Shown in pieces: positions 26,875-37,560 of a DNA stretch of 64,000 nt (position 1 is its first letter; each line of letters starts with the position of its first letter). The DNA is from Pontixanthobacter rizhaonensis (GTDB lineage Bacteria; Pseudomonadota; Alphaproteobacteria; Sphingomonadales; Sphingomonadaceae): NCBI RefSeq assembly GCF_012972675.1, contig NZ_JABCRE010000002.1, forward strand, positions 1,577,719-1,641,718, given 5' to 3'. A model generated the notes under the pieces. It saw only the letters and a list, made by a program, of their open reading frames with translations, was not told the origin of the DNA and ran no database searches. A program made the position numbers and the translations under genes.

Positions 26875-29393
26875 ACGCACCCATTTCCTGGTCGACCGCG
26901 CGGCGCATAGCGCGGCGCGATCTGAATGGCCGGTTTCGCGGCTTGAGATTGCTGCTGGTCTGCCTGTTTCTGGGCACCGGCGCATTGGCCGCGATCGGTA
27001 CACTGACCGGCGCGATTGAGCAGGAACTGGAAGGTCGCGGGCAAGAACTGCTCGGCGGCGATCTGGAAGTCGAGATTTGGCAGCGTGACCTTTCAGAGGA
27101 AGAAAAGGCTGCTCTGTCCGAATATGGCGAGATATCTGGCGGCAAGCGGTTACAAGCGATGGCCAGCACTGCCGATAATGCCGCGCCTGTCGAGCTAAAG
27201 GCGATTGACAATAAATGGCCGCTCTACGGCAAGTTTACTTTAGAAGATGGCACCGAAGCGGGCGCCCCAACCGGCAATGATGCATGGCTCGCGCAGGGGG
27301 CTATGGACCGGTTGGATATAAAAGTCGGTGACAGCTTCACCATCGGAACCGCGACACTGCGGGCTGCTGGTATCATAGGCACTGAGCCGGACCGGTTGAG
27401 CGAGGGTTTCCAACTTGGGCCAACCATCTTGGTTGCAGTCGATATCCCGCAAAAGGCCGGGTTGGTGGAACCCGGCGCTTTGTATGAAAGCAAATACCGC
27501 ATCGCGTTTGACAATAGCGCCCGCGACCCCGGCGATGTGGAAGAAGAGATAGAAGAGCGCTTCCCCAATTCAGGTTTTGACTACCGCTCTCGCGACCGGG
27601 CAAGCCCGGGTGCTGACCGTTTTGTGTCACGCATGGGCGAGTTTTTGACACTGGTTGGTCTGGCTGCTCTGGTGATTGCGGGGATCGGCATCGGTGGCGG
27701 TGTATCCTCATATCTTGAGGCGCGCCGGTCCAGTATCGCCACGCTGAAAGTCCTTGGCGCATCAAGCCGCGACATCGCCCGCATATATGCACTTCAAATC
27801 GGTTCTGCAGCACTGGTGGGTAGCTTGATGGGGCTGGCAGCAGGTGTACTGGTTACACCAGCACTCGCCGCAGCGTTAGACGGCTTGCTGCCGGTCGAAA
27901 CCGGCTTCGTTTTTGAACCGGTCGCGCTGATGGTAGCGGGCGCTTATGGCCTGCTGGTTGCAACAGTTTTCGCTGCAACGCCTATCCTGCGAGCCCGGCG
28001 GTTCCCGCCAATGGCGCTGATGCGGGCGCGCATTGTCCCGCTATCCCGCGACGGGAGAGCTTTGGGCTGGGTCTTAGGTGGCCTGCTCGGAATTGTATTA
28101 TTGGCGCTGCTGACTGCCAACCAACCGCTTCTATCAGGTGGTTTTCTATTGGGCGCGGCCGTCGTTCTGGGTTTACTGGCCCTTCTTGGGGTCGGAATTC
28201 GGAAACTTGCCGGCGCGGTAAAGCGTCCGAAAAACCCGCTTATCCGCAATGCCTTGGCCAACCTTCATCGGCCCGGAGCATCCACTGGCGCGCTGGTGAC
28301 TGCCCTCGGATTTGGCCTCAGTGCGTTTGTTTTACTGGCCGCCATTCAAAGCAGCATTAACGGAAACATCGACAGCCGCGTGCCGAATGAAGCACCCGAT
28401 TATTTCGTACTGGATATACCGCGCGATAAATCAGCCGAATTCGATGCACTGATCGCTGCCGACCAGCCAGAGGCCGTTATCCGCAAGGTTCCAGCTTTGC
28501 GGGGGGCAATTTTGGCATATGGCCCGGCCGATGCGCCCATTCGCGTTGCCGAGTTAGAAGAAATACCCGATGGCGCATGGCCGCTGCGGGGCGAACGCGG
28601 CCTTACCTACTCAAGTACCTTGCCGATCGGCAATTCGTTGACTGAAGGGGAATGGTGGGCAGAAAATCACACTGACGATCCGCTGGTATCGGTGGATGAG
28701 GAATTTGCCGCAGCGATTGATCTGAAAATTGGCGACACGATCACCATTGGTATCCTGGGAGTCGAGAAGACGGCGACAGTCGCCAATTTCCGGCGGATTG
28801 ACTGGGAGAATATGGGCTTCAACTTTGTGCTCGTATTTTCTGAGAATGCGATTGCTGATGCACCGCACAATCTGACGGCAACAATCGATTTACCACTAGG
28901 GGCACCTACCGGGCCATTGCTGCGACAAATGGTCCAGAAATTCCCCTCCAGTTCCGTCATCGAAATCGGGCAGGTGCTGGCCGAGGCACGGACCATTCTA
29001 AGCCAGGTTGGTCTCGCCACTTTCGCAGCGGCCTCTGTAGCCGTTCTGGCCGGGCTGGCCGTGTTGATCGGAGCTATCGCCGCGGCGCGGGCGTCCCGAA
29101 CCTATGACACGGTGGTCATGCGCGTGCTGGGCGCAAGCCGGCGCCAAGTGCTCATCATGCAATTGGCCGAATATGGAATACTGGCCCTAACCCTCGCCAT
29201 TGTGGCGCTGGGTCTAGGCAGCGGGTTGGCCTGGCTGGTCATTACGCAGTTGTTCGAATTTGACTGGTTGCCCAATTGGGGCGAGATATTAGCCGTGCTC
29301 GGCGGCGGATTGGCGTTTGTGCTGATCTTCGCTTTGGCAGGGTCAATACCCCTCCTCAGAGCCAAGCCCGCGCAGGCGCTGAGGGCGCTTTAG
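26871..29393 (+). CDS. ybbP: FtsX-like permease (YbbP-like)
   Basis: An 840-residue type VII permease. The first span (about 27-45) is followed by a periplasmic MacB-like domain, a three-span FtsX unit around 260-370 (VGLAALVIAGIGIGGGVSSY and LEARRSSIATLKVLGASSRD), middle spans near 390-450, a second periplasmic domain, and a final FtsX unit at about 710-835 with RVLGASRRQVLIMQLAEYG. The two copies of LGASxR are the coupling loops for the ATPase. It starts with GTG inside the ybbA stop. Its stop overlaps the convergent DUF805 gene by 4 bp. Confidence 0.9.
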   Translation: MNAPISWSTARRIARRDLNGRFRGLRLLLVCLFLGTGALAAIGTLTGAIEQELEGRGQELLGGDLEVEIWQRDLSEEEKAALSEYGEISGGKRLQAMASTADNAAPVELKAIDNKWPLYGKFTLEDGTEAGAPTGNDAWLAQGAMDRLDIKVGDSFTIGTATLRAAGIIGTEPDRLSEGFQLGPTILVAVDIPQKAGLVEPGALYESKYRIAFDNSARDPGDVEEEIEERFPNSGFDYRSRDRASPGADRFVSRMGEFLTLVGLAALVIAGIGIGGGVSSYLEARRSSIATLKVLGASSRDIARIYALQIGSAALVGSLMGLAAGVLVTPALAAALDGLLPVETGFVFEPVALMVAGAYGLLVATVFAATPILRARRFPPMALMRARIVPLSRDGRALGWVLGGLLGIVLLALLTANQPLLSGGFLLGAAVVLGLLALLGVGIRKLAGAVKRPKNPLIRNALANLHRPGASTGALVTALGFGLSAFVLLAAIQSSINGNIDSRVPNEAPDYFVLDIPRDKSAEFDALIAADQPEAVIRKVPALRGAILAYGPADAPIRVAELEEIPDGAWPLRGERGLTYSSTLPIGNSLTEGEWWAENHTDDPLVSVDEEFAAAIDLKIGDTITIGILGVEKTATVANFRRIDWENMGFNFVLVFSENAIADAPHNLTATIDLPLGAPTGPLLRQMVQKFPSSSVIEIGQVLAEARTILSQVGLATFAAASVAVLAGLAVLIGAIAAARASRTYDTVVMRVLGASRRQVLIMQLAEYGILALTLAIVALGLGSGLAWLVITQLFEFDWLPNWGEILAVLGGGLAFVLIFALAGSIPLLRAKPAQALRAL

Positions 29394-29869
29394 GAAAATA
29401 CGTCGGCGATCTCATCGCCATAGACGGGCGGTCCATATTGGTTCTCGCCCTTCTGCGGTGGCAGTGACATCACGATCATATAACCGATCCAGCCAATGAT
29501 GCTGAGCATGAACACAGCGAGTAAGGTCACGACAACCAACCATCCCGGCAATCCAAGATCATGGAAACGCCGCGATGTTAGTGCAAGTCCGGGCAAGAAG
29601 TTGCCAAAGAAAACCGCACTCCACAGTACAAGAAAGACAATCAGCCCAATACTGTCGCTGTCATCCAGTCCGGTTTCGCTAAAGCTGGCCTCACTGAACG
29701 CCAAAAACGCGATCCAAACTGCAACAATGATTGTATAGCTGAGTGTCAAATACGCGCTGAACCACCAGAACTCGCGTCTACCAGAACGCCCATCAAATTG
29801 GGCATAACGCTTGAGCGGCAAGATCATCCAGCCAAGGATGTTGCCCTTGGTTGGCAGCGCAGTGCTCAT
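29390..29869 (-). CDS. DUF805 membrane protein, copy 1
   Basis: A 159-residue membrane protein. After MILPLKRYAQFDGRSGRREF comes the family's aromatic WWFSAYL and four predicted spans, with LTSRRFHDLGLPGW between the later ones. The terminal part GENQYGPP is the usual DUF805 ending. It is longer than its neighbour because of an acidic loop (SFSETGLDDSDS). It is the downstream partner of a tandem pair of the same family, 48 bp apart. The function of DUF805 is unknown. Confidence 0.88.
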   Translation of the reverse strand: MSTALPTKGNILGWMILPLKRYAQFDGRSGRREFWWFSAYLTLSYTIIVAVWIAFLAFSEASFSETGLDDSDSIGLIVFLVLWSAVFFGNFLPGLALTSRRFHDLGLPGWLVVVTLLAVFMLSIIGWIGYMIVMSLPPQKGENQYGPPVYGDEIADVFS

Positions 29870-29917
29870 CGCTCTAAATCGCTTGGATCAGAGCGACAAA
29901 ACACTGTGCTTCGCCGA

Positions 29918-30307
29918 TCAATTGAAGACGTTGGTATCAACACCGCCCTTTGGGTCGGCACCATACTGGTTTTCGCCCTGAGTACCCTCAAGACACATGA
30001 ACACCAACACAGCAATTCCGCCAACTAGGGGTACGAAACCCAACAAAACCCACCAACCGGATTTGTCTTGATCGTGGAAACGCCGCACTTGGACCGCGAT
30101 ACTCGGAATAATAATACCGAGCAGAAATATAGTAGTAAGCGGCCCGTAAACACCGCCAACCATACCGGCGAGGCCAAGCACACCTTCAACGATCGCGAGC
30201 ACAACTGCGACGATGATAATCAGCAGAAAGAACATCCAATATTCTTTGCGCCGCGAACGGCCGCTAAAATCTGCATATCGTTTAAGCGGTAGTGTCATCC
30301 ATTCCAT
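29918..30307 (-). CDS. DUF805 membrane protein, copy 2
   Basis: A 129-residue paralogue of the next gene: MEWMTLPLKRYADFSGRSRR, KEYWMFFLL, VQVRRFHDQDKSGWW and QGENQYG. Four membrane spans are likely. The match to copy 1 is in the same blocks, showing an old tandem duplication rather than a recent one, because the loops differ. It is probably co-transcribed with copy 1. Upstream, 111 bp separate it from the TonB receptor stop, including a terminator. Confidence 0.88.
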   Translation of the reverse strand: MEWMTLPLKRYADFSGRSRRKEYWMFFLLIIIVAVVLAIVEGVLGLAGMVGGVYGPLTTIFLLGIIIPSIAVQVRRFHDQDKSGWWVLLGFVPLVGGIAVLVFMCLEGTQGENQYGADPKGGVDTNVFN

Positions 30308-30365
30308 ATTAGTCCCTCCCTATCGAACCGGCATCAACGCACCATAAATCCGTTACGCTTGCAAC

Positions 30366-30397
30366 AAAAAAGGGGCCACCGAACGGCAGCCCCTTTT
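30366..30397 (-). terminator. Rho-independent terminator of the TonB receptor gene
   Basis: On the minus strand AAAAGGGGC folds onto GCCCCTTTTTT around a short loop with an inner CCG/CGG pairing. It lies 22 bp after the receptor stop. The outer stem has the same sequence as the ndk terminator. Confidence 0.82.
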
Positions 30398-30418
30398 CCT
30401 ATTTGGTATGGTGTTCGC

Positions 30419-33016
30419 TTAGAATTTGAAGCGGACCAAGCCGCCATAAGTGCGTGGCGCACTCGGGTAACCAGAAACGGTACCTGCCTGAGCCACACCA
30501 TCGAAGACTGTTGTGATGAACTGATTGTCGAGCAGGTTACGAGCGAACGCACCGACTTCAATACCATTTTCCATCTTGAACGTCATCGATGCGTTGACGA
30601 GGTTCACTTCACGACTAAAGATCTGAGTGTTCCCCAAGGCTGCGTTGAACGTCGGCAAGCCGTTATTAATCGGCGTATTCGCTTCATGGCTATAATCAAT
30701 CCGAGTAATCAGCTGATTACCACTTGCGCCAAATTCATGCGCGTATGTAGCTGATGTAGAAATGGCAATTTCCGGGATACCAGCAGGTGTTACGCCAGTC
30801 AGATCGCCCAGAACACTTCCAGGGAAATCATCGAATAGCGGATCGAGATAGGTCATCGCAAATGTTAGCGTTAGGCCGTCAGTTGGCTGAATTGTTGAGT
30901 CAAACTCAAAACCAGTGACCGACTGCTGTCCGGCATTTTGCAACGCAAAACCAGTGCCGGTAAAGGCCAAGCTTTGGAAGCCAGTGATAGTTTGGTCGAA
31001 CAATGCCAAGTTAAAGCCGAAGCCTTCCCACTGGCCTTTCACACCAATTTCATAAACCTTGGCATTTTCAGGACCGGCGAAACGCGAGCCGCTCCGCAGG
31101 TTCGGAATAGCAAGGCCTGCATCCAAGATCGGGGATGATGGCGCTGCGAAAGTAGAGCCGCCTGGTCCAGCAACAAAGTCCGTGCTTGATGGACGGCTAT
31201 CGCGTGACAAGTTTACCGAACTGGCTTTGAAGCCCGTCGCATAGCTTGCGTAAGCGTTGATTTCTTCTGTTAGCCGGAATGACGCGCGCAGCAAATAGGT
31301 GAACTTGTCATCATTTGTCTTACCGTCTTCAACCGCATTCGGGATGGTCAAGAACGGGGGCTGGAATTGGAAGCCCTGCAAACCGATCAATGGGTTAACA
31401 TTGGGATCTAATGCAGCAGCAAGCAGCGCATCTTGGTTGGCCTGTGGCAAGGCTTGGAATTGGTCACGGGTTGTGACCGTGCCCATTGTCGCACCAACGA
31501 TAAACGCGTCGACCAAGTTGACCTGACCCAGTGGATCGGGGCTCAACTGAGAAAGCGCAAAATCTTTGCTATCATCGGTGTAGTTAAATCCAGCAGTGAA
31601 AACGATGCCATCCGCTGGTTCAAAATCAACCGTACCAAACACCGAGTAGGAGGTGTTATCCATCGAGAAGGTTTCTTGAGACAGCAAAGGTGTGCGGAAA
31701 ATCGTTTCCTGACCCAAGCCCAGTCCTGCTTCCACACCGTTGAATATTGAAGGAGCACCGCTCAATACATCGGCAGGGTCACCGCCAGCCAGCAGTTCAA
31801 ACACGTCACGAATTTGGCTACCATTTTGGATGGCACTATCCTGCGAGATAGACTCATCGAAGTAGTAACCGCCCAGCAGGAAGTTGATCGGGCCGTCAAA
31901 GTCTGAAGCTACACGGAATTCTTGCGTGAAGGTCTTAACTTCTTGCTCGCGTGTCTCAGTCGCGATGGATGCGCTGGTATAATCAATATCTGACAGGAAG
32001 AAGTTCTTCAGCTCACGATAGGCGGTGATTGATGTGAAGGACAACGCGCCGGCAGTATAATCAAGCTGTAACGAACCGCCATAATTGTCGACTTCGTTAG
32101 TCGGTACAAAGTTCAGGAAAGCATCGTAACTAAAGCGGTCTGTGCTCAACTGGCCGCCCACCGCATTGATAGCACCCGTGACCGGGCCAGATACAAGCGT
32201 AGTGACCTGACAGCAAACCTCATCGATACGCGAGTAATCTGCGATCGCACGAATTTTCAAATCGGATGTTGGTTCAAACAACAACTGTCCGCGTGCGGCC
32301 CAGCGGTTACGGTTGTTTTGCTCTTCATTGAGGTTAACGATGGTCGCATAGCCATCGCGCCTGTTGTAGCTGCCGTCGAGCGAGAATGCGATAGTTTCGC
32401 TGAGTGGGCCCGTTACGTCACCCTTAATAAGAACGTTATTAAAGTTACCATAGCTAGCCTCAACAGCTCCACCGAACTCGAACTGCGGCTCGCGTGTTAC
32501 AACTGAGATAACACCCGCAGACGCGTTCTTACCAAACAGGGTCGATTGTGGGCCGTTCAGAACCTCAATACGTTGTACGTTAGGAAGATCGGAAAGCGCC
32601 GCTGCGGACCGCGAACGGAACACACCGTCAATGAACACACCAACAGACGGCTCGATGCCGAAGTTGTTATCGCCATTACCGAAACCACGAATGATGAAAG
32701 TCGATGCAGAAGATGTCTGCAACTGGCTAACGCGAAGCGAAGGAGTCACAGTTTGCAGATCGAGAACGTCGCGGATCTGGGCGTTCTCCAAAACTTCGCC
32801 GGATGTCACGGAAACGGAAATTGGAGTTTCTTGAAGCGTTGTTTCGCGTTTGGACGCAGTCACAACGATCACGTTACTATCGAAACTATCGTCTTCGACA
32901 GCGTCTGCTGAGGCATCTTGTGCCAACACCACGGTCGGGGCTGTCAAACCTGCAGTGGCTACACCTGCAAACAGTGCCGCACGCGCAACTTTACTGTCAA
33001 AAACAGTGAATTTCAT
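30419..33016 (-). CDS. TonB-dependent outer-membrane receptor
   Basis: An 865-residue receptor. It has a signal peptide (cleavage near TVVLAQD), a TonB box-like VIVVTASKRE at about 49-58, a plug domain (ISVSVTSGEVLENAQIRDVL, STFIIRGFGNGDNNF, RIEVLNGPQSTLFGKNASAG), and a long barrel closing in TYGGLVRFKF with C-terminal Phe. The barrel contains IDEVCCQVTTL, an unusual adjacent cysteine pair on an outer loop. Receptors of this Sphingomonadales type carry siderophores, sugars or oligomers; nothing nearby identifies the ligand. It is monocistronic with its own terminator and is divergent from typA across 265 bp. Confidence 0.93.
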   Translation of the reverse strand: MKFTVFDSKVARAALFAGVATAGLTAPTVVLAQDASADAVEDDSFDSNVIVVTASKRETTLQETPISVSVTSGEVLENAQIRDVLDLQTVTPSLRVSQLQTSSASTFIIRGFGNGDNNFGIEPSVGVFIDGVFRSRSAAALSDLPNVQRIEVLNGPQSTLFGKNASAGVISVVTREPQFEFGGAVEASYGNFNNVLIKGDVTGPLSETIAFSLDGSYNRRDGYATIVNLNEEQNNRNRWAARGQLLFEPTSDLKIRAIADYSRIDEVCCQVTTLVSGPVTGAINAVGGQLSTDRFSYDAFLNFVPTNEVDNYGGSLQLDYTAGALSFTSITAYRELKNFFLSDIDYTSASIATETREQEVKTFTQEFRVASDFDGPINFLLGGYYFDESISQDSAIQNGSQIRDVFELLAGGDPADVLSGAPSIFNGVEAGLGLGQETIFRTPLLSQETFSMDNTSYSVFGTVDFEPADGIVFTAGFNYTDDSKDFALSQLSPDPLGQVNLVDAFIVGATMGTVTTRDQFQALPQANQDALLAAALDPNVNPLIGLQGFQFQPPFLTIPNAVEDGKTNDDKFTYLLRASFRLTEEINAYASYATGFKASSVNLSRDSRPSSTDFVAGPGGSTFAAPSSPILDAGLAIPNLRSGSRFAGPENAKVYEIGVKGQWEGFGFNLALFDQTITGFQSLAFTGTGFALQNAGQQSVTGFEFDSTIQPTDGLTLTFAMTYLDPLFDDFPGSVLGDLTGVTPAGIPEIAISTSATYAHEFGASGNQLITRIDYSHEANTPINNGLPTFNAALGNTQIFSREVNLVNASMTFKMENGIEVGAFARNLLDNQFITTVFDGVAQAGTVSGYPSAPRTYGGLVRFKF

Positions 33017-33281
33017 AAATCATCCTCTACCATACGGACCGTTCTTGCGCGGCCCGCCTCTCCACTCGGGATAGGTATGCACAGCAGATAGGACAAGCAT
33101 AATGCGCACAAGAGGCGGGGATTCCGTATATTGTTGCGCGCAGGACACAGTGTGCATCTGCGAAAGAAAGCTGCTTTGCGCTGTCCTGACAAAGCTTGCC
33201 CCTACTGCTCCCCTCCGCTAAGGCGCGCGCGATATTGCACTGCACAACAAAAGCAGTGCGTTTAACCGAAAGCATCATATA
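33017..33281. promoter_or_regulatory. Divergent intergenic region, TonB receptor and typA
   Basis: No open frame here looks coding. It must hold promoters for both genes, but I cannot fix a confident -35/-10 pair or a Fur-like palindrome by eye. Confidence 0.4.
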
Positions 33282-35117
33282 ATGTCTGCGAACCAGCGCA
33301 ACGTGGCGATTATCGCTCACGTCGACCACGGCAAAACCACCCTTGTCGACCAACTCTTCCGCCAATCCGGCACCTTCCGCGACAACCAGCGCGTGGATGA
33401 ACGCGCGATGGATTCCAACGATCTGGAAAAAGAACGCGGCATTACGATTCTGGCGAAGTGTACGTCGGTCGAATATGGCGAAGGTGAAGATGCCCGCCGC
33501 ATCAACATCGTCGACACACCCGGTCACGCCGATTTCGGCGGCGAAGTGGAACGTATCTTGTCCATGGTTGATGGCGTGATCCTGCTGGTGGACAGCAGCG
33601 AAGGCGCGATGCCGCAGACCAAATTCGTGACCGGCAAAGCGCTGGCGCTTGGCCTGAAGCCGATCGTGGTCGTGAACAAGATCGACCGTCCCGATGGCCG
33701 CGCTGAAGAAGTTCTGGACGAAGTGTTCGACCTGTTCGTGTCACTGGAAGCCAATGATGAACAACTGGACTTCCCGGTGCTCTACGCATCAGGCCGTGAT
33801 GGCTATGCCAGCGAAGACATCAACGCCCGCGATGGTGACCTGACACCACTGTTCGAGAAGATCGTTGATCACGTACCGGCCCCGGAAGCAGACGTTGATG
33901 CGCCGTTCAAGTTCTTGGTCACTTTGCTGGACCGCGACAATTTCCTTGGCCGTGTCCTTACTGGTAAAGTCCAATCGGGCACCATCAAGGTAAACTCGCC
34001 CATCCACGCTTTGGATGCGGAAGGGAACGTGATCGAAACAGGCCGGGCATCCAAGCTGATGTCGTTCGAGGGTCTGGAGCGGGTACCGGTAGAAGAAGCA
34101 AAAGCGGGCGACATCATTTCGCTTGCCGGCCTCGCCGTGGCAACCGTGTCGAATACTATTTGCGATCCGGCTGTGACAGAACCGTTGCACGCGCAGCCAA
34201 TCGATCCGCCGACACTATCGATGCGTTTTGCAGTGAACGACAGCCCGCTGGCCGGACGCGAAGGCTCCAAAGTCACATCGCGTATGATCCGTGACCGTCT
34301 CGCTCGTGAAGCAGAAAGCAACGTTGCGATTAAAGTCACCGAGTCGAGCGACAAAGACAGCTTTGAAGTTGCTGGCCGCGGCGAATTGCAGCTGGGCGTT
34401 CTAATCGAAACCATGCGCCGCGAAGGGTTCGAGCTGGGCATCAGCCGCCCGCGCGTGCTGTTTGGCGAAGATGAAAACGGCAAGCGCACAGAGCCATACG
34501 AAACTGTCGTGATCGACGTTGACGATGAATATTCCGGCACAGTGGTTGAGAAGCTCGCCCTACGTAAAGGTGAAATGACCGATATGCGCCCAAGCGGCGG
34601 CGGCAAGACCAGGATCACCTTCAGCGCCCCGTCACGCGGCCTGATCGGTTATCACGGGGAATTCCTGACCGACACACGCGGTACGGGCATCATGAACCGC
34701 CTGTTCGAAAAATACGGACCGTACAAAGGCAAGATTGAAGGCCGCGCCAATGGTGTTCTGATCAGCCGTGAGAACGGCGAGGCTGTAAGCTATGCACTCA
34801 ACATGCTCGAAGAACGGGGCATCCTGTTCGTTCGTCCGAAAGAGAAGCTATATGAGGGCATGATTATTGGCGAAAATGCCAAGCCTGAGGACATGGAAGT
34901 GAACCCCATGAAATCGAAGCAGCTCACCAACTTCCGCTCGACTGGTAAAGACGATGCGATCCGCCTTACTCCGCCGAAATTGATGACTTTGGAACAAGCC
35001 ATCGCATATATCGACAATGATGAAATGGTTGAAGTGACACCGGAAAATATCCGCTTGCGCAAAGCGACACTCGACCCGAACGAGCGCAAGAAAGAAAAGA
35101 AGAAGATGGAAGACTAG
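33282..35117 (+). CDS. typA: Translational GTPase TypA/BipA
   Basis: TypA is a ribosome-binding GTPase needed for growth at low temperature and under stress. The 611-residue product has G1 [10 protein letters not shown]2 region EKERGITI, G3 [11 protein letters not shown] and G4 [12 protein letters not shown]. Domain II follows from about 205, and the C-terminal domains contain [20 protein letters not shown] and the lysine-rich end [10 protein letters not shown]. Length is standard. It stands alone; the convergent PiT gene is 23 bp downstream. Confidence 0.97.
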   Translation: MSANQRNVAIIAHVDHGKTTLVDQLFRQSGTFRDNQRVDERAMDSNDLEKERGITILAKCTSVEYGEGEDARRINIVDTPGHADFGGEVERILSMVDGVILLVDSSEGAMPQTKFVTGKALALGLKPIVVVNKIDRPDGRAEEVLDEVFDLFVSLEANDEQLDFPVLYASGRDGYASEDINARDGDLTPLFEKIVDHVPAPEADVDAPFKFLVTLLDRDNFLGRVLTGKVQSGTIKVNSPIHALDAEGNVIETGRASKLMSFEGLERVPVEEAKAGDIISLAGLAVATVSNTICDPAVTEPLHAQPIDPPTLSMRFAVNDSPLAGREGSKVTSRMIRDRLAREAESNVAIKVTESSDKDSFEVAGRGELQLGVLIETMRREGFELGISRPRVLFGEDENGKRTEPYETVVIDVDDEYSGTVVEKLALRKGEMTDMRPSGGGKTRITFSAPSRGLIGYHGEFLTDTRGTGIMNRLFEKYGPYKGKIEGRANGVLISRENGEAVSYALNMLEERGILFVRPKEKLYEGMIIGENAKPEDMEVNPMKSKQLTNFRSTGKDDAIRLTPPKLMTLEQAIAYIDNDEMVEVTPENIRLRKATLDPNERKKEKKKMED

Positions 35118-35140
35118 TCCAATAGATTAGCGTTTTTCGA

Positions 35141-36139
35141 TCACGCAGCGGCGATGCCCACCAGAAAGGCAATCGTCGCTGCAATCGGCAAAGTGGCCAC
35201 CCAAGACAGGATAACATTGCGGACCATAGACAAGTCCAATGTTCCCGCTGCTGCGCCAGTGCCTATAATCGAACCAACCGACACATGAGTCGTTGAAACC
35301 GGCAAGCCAAACCGGCTGGCACATAATACCAAACCTGCGGTGATGAGATTTGCCGACACGCCCTGCGTCGCATCCAGCCGATTGATTTTCAGGCTCATCG
35401 TTTCTGCAACACGGCGGGATAGCAACCACCCACCCACCACCATTGCGGCCGTGACCGCCAAAGCCGAATAGGCAGGCGTGGCCACTTGCGTACCGATCAA
35501 CAGCGCCGCCAGTTTTGGCGTGTCGTTAACCCCGCGGGCGAAGCAAATGCTGGTCGCTGATAAATAGTGCACCGCGTCCATGGCTTTCGCTGGTCGATCA
35601 TTCGTCTGCTCGGCGATTTCAGGCTTTGTGCTTTCTGCAGATAGCCGCTTTCGCCTGCGAACCTGACGGATCACCAGGTACGCGGCGAACGCCAAGAACG
35701 CCGATAGGAACGGGCTGGTCAAAAGTGGCAAAACAAATTTGGCACCCAGATTGCCAAGATTGATGGAAGTTTCGCTTTGGGCCAGACCTGCCCCCACCAG
35801 ACCACCGACCAAGGCATGGGTGGTCGATATGGGAAAACCCAGTCGGGTCGCCAGAATAACCGTAATGGCCGCGCCGCCAGCAACGGCCAGCGCGAATTGC
35901 GGGGCATTGGCAAGTTCATCGCCAACCAGCCCTTTGCCCGAAAATTGCTGGACCAAAGCATCGGCCACCAGAACCGAAGTAATACCGCCCAACAGCGTTG
36001 CGATGGAGGCAAATATCAACGCCCGACGATAGCTGAGCGAGGCACTGCCCCAAACCGTGGCGAACCCCTTGAAATTATCGTTGGCGCCATTGCTGAAGGC
36101 GAGAAACAAGGCTGTGAAGCCCAACAGTAATATGATCAT
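35141..36139 (-). CDS. pit: PiT-family inorganic phosphate transporter
   Basis: A 332-residue membrane protein with the two inverted PiT signatures: FLAFSNGANDNFKGFATVWG near the N-terminus and ICFARGVNDTPKLAALLIG in the second half. Each contains the GxND motif that binds phosphate and cation. The size is that of short bacterial PiT members, not the 500-residue E. coli PitA, and lacks a large cytoplasmic insert. No PhoU-like Pit accessory gene is adjacent. Sulfate permeases of the same fold cannot be excluded. Confidence 0.88.
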   Translation of the reverse strand: MIILLLGFTALFLAFSNGANDNFKGFATVWGSASLSYRRALIFASIATLLGGITSVLVADALVQQFSGKGLVGDELANAPQFALAVAGGAAITVILATRLGFPISTTHALVGGLVGAGLAQSETSINLGNLGAKFVLPLLTSPFLSAFLAFAAYLVIRQVRRRKRLSAESTKPEIAEQTNDRPAKAMDAVHYLSATSICFARGVNDTPKLAALLIGTQVATPAYSALAVTAAMVVGGWLLSRRVAETMSLKINRLDATQGVSANLITAGLVLCASRFGLPVSTTHVSVGSIIGTGAAAGTLDLSMVRNVILSWVATLPIAATIAFLVGIAAA

Positions 36140-36233
36140 TCAAAACCCTAAATGTTGAGCAATATGGAGAATGGAAATACGGGACCACTCGCGGTGAACG
36201 GTCTTCTCTTGGCCAAAGAGATACCGGCATTTG

Positions 36234-36953
36234 TCAGAACCGTGTGGTAAACTCGATCAGCCATTGCGGCAGAACATCAAGCAGAGCGATTTCGATAAGT
36301 TTGTCAAAGCCGGTTAGTACCATTGCGCCCACAACCAGCAGCGACACGCCGAAGATCGGTTTCGCATAGCGGGAAATAGACTGCATCGTCTTGCCCCGTT
36401 CACCCAATGCTTTGCGTGAGCCATAGGCGAATAATAGGATCGACGTTGCGACGCCCAATCCAAACACAAAGAACGTAAAAAACGCTGATGCCAGATTTTC
36501 GCCTTGGCTCGCTGCGGCAATCGCAACGCCCAATGTCGGGCCGACACAGGGGGCCCATACCAGCCCAAGCAATGCGCCGATCGAATATTGGCCGATCATC
36601 CCCTCTCCGCTGACATTGCCCAACGCCCGGTTGCCCAGGTTGGTAAGAGGCGCAGCGGCCGCGCTTAGGGCCGCTTGCGCCCTCGGGATCAATAGCAGCA
36701 CACCTGCCAGAACAAGCAATCCACCAGCAAAACTGCGTACAGCTTGTTCATTGATACCCAGCGAAAAGCCAAAGGCGATCACCACAAAGCCGAAAATAGT
36801 GAAGGATGTGACCATGCCGGCCGCCAATGCGACCGGACCGAATTTGCCCTTCCCCAACGCCGAAGCGATCAGGATGGGAATGAGCGGCAGCACGCAAGGG
36901 TTGAGGATAGTTACCAACCCCGCGACGTAAGCCAGAAAGGTGCTGCCGATCAT
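36234..36953 (-). CDS. ccdA: CcdA/DsbD-type thiol-electron carrier membrane protein
   Basis: A 239-residue protein with six predicted spans. It has Cys in the conserved LNPCVLPLIPILIA of the first span and VWAPCVGPTLGVAIAA in the fourth, which together carry reducing equivalents from cytosolic thioredoxin across the membrane. It follows a periplasmic thioredoxin-like gene by 30 bp, so the pair forms a reducing route. A full-length DsbD is also present at 50.7 kb. Confidence 0.88.
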   Translation of the reverse strand: MIGSTFLAYVAGLVTILNPCVLPLIPILIASALGKGKFGPVALAAGMVTSFTIFGFVVIAFGFSLGINEQAVRSFAGGLLVLAGVLLLIPRAQAALSAAAAPLTNLGNRALGNVSGEGMIGQYSIGALLGLVWAPCVGPTLGVAIAAASQGENLASAFFTFFVFGLGVATSILLFAYGSRKALGERGKTMQSISRYAKPIFGVSLLVVGAMVLTGFDKLIEIALLDVLPQWLIEFTTRF

Positions 36954-36983
36954 TGCGCTTGTCCTAAACGGTCAAATCAGCAA

Positions 36984-37373
36984 TCAAATCGCGCCGAGCA
37001 CAACGCTGCGCAGACGTTTGCGGTTAGTTTCAGCGATAGAGCGGGCAGTTTCTTTTTTGCCTTTGAACACGACGATGGTCGACTGGCGCGGAATACGGTT
37101 GGCGCGCAGGAAACCTTTATCGCTGTCGAAGTCTACTTTGATGAAGACAACATCTTTCAATCGCTTATCGGCGCGCAGTTCATTCAAAATCGGTTGTTGG
37201 GCACGGCAAGTCGGGCACCAGTCAGCATGCACATCGACAATAATCGTTTTGCCAGCATTTTGTGCACGGGCAAAACTTTCATCGCTATAGCTGGTCCAAG
37301 CCGGAGCTGCGGCGACTGGCGTCAATGCAAATAGGGCAGCGATCGCAGCGAACAGGGAAAGCAGTTTCTTCAT
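36984..37373 (-). CDS. Periplasmic thioredoxin-fold protein
   Basis: From the ATG at 37373, preceded by AAGGA, the product has 129 residues: a Sec signal (MKKLLSLFAAIAALFALTPV, cleavage near VAAAPA), then a thioredoxin-like fold with DVHADWCPTCRAQQPIL holding the active-site CPTC, and VDFDSDKGFLRANRIPRQST, where Ile-Pro marks the cis-proline. It is upstream of ccdA in the same operon and likely receives its electrons. The target could be apocytochrome c or another oxidised periplasmic protein. Confidence 0.88.
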   Translation of the reverse strand: MKKLLSLFAAIAALFALTPVAAAPAWTSYSDESFARAQNAGKTIIVDVHADWCPTCRAQQPILNELRADKRLKDVVFIKVDFDSDKGFLRANRIPRQSTIVVFKGKKETARSIAETNRKRLRSVVLGAI

Positions 37374-37560
37374 AAATAATCCTTGAGCGGGAATGGGGTC
37401 TACTTGTGCGTTCGTTGGGACAGGGCAATTGGTTACACACTCAACGAATAAATAATTCACTGCACGCAACCTGTTACAAATAGGCGCAATTACCTATCCC
37501 TGCTCAGCTGCCGAATTAAATGCAGATGGGTAGTCCCTGCCTCTCTAGCAGGAGGAACAG

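Noticed and set aside
33869..34618. Long open frame antisense to typA
   Set aside because: Ser/Arg-rich shadow of typA codons with no domain or ribosome site.
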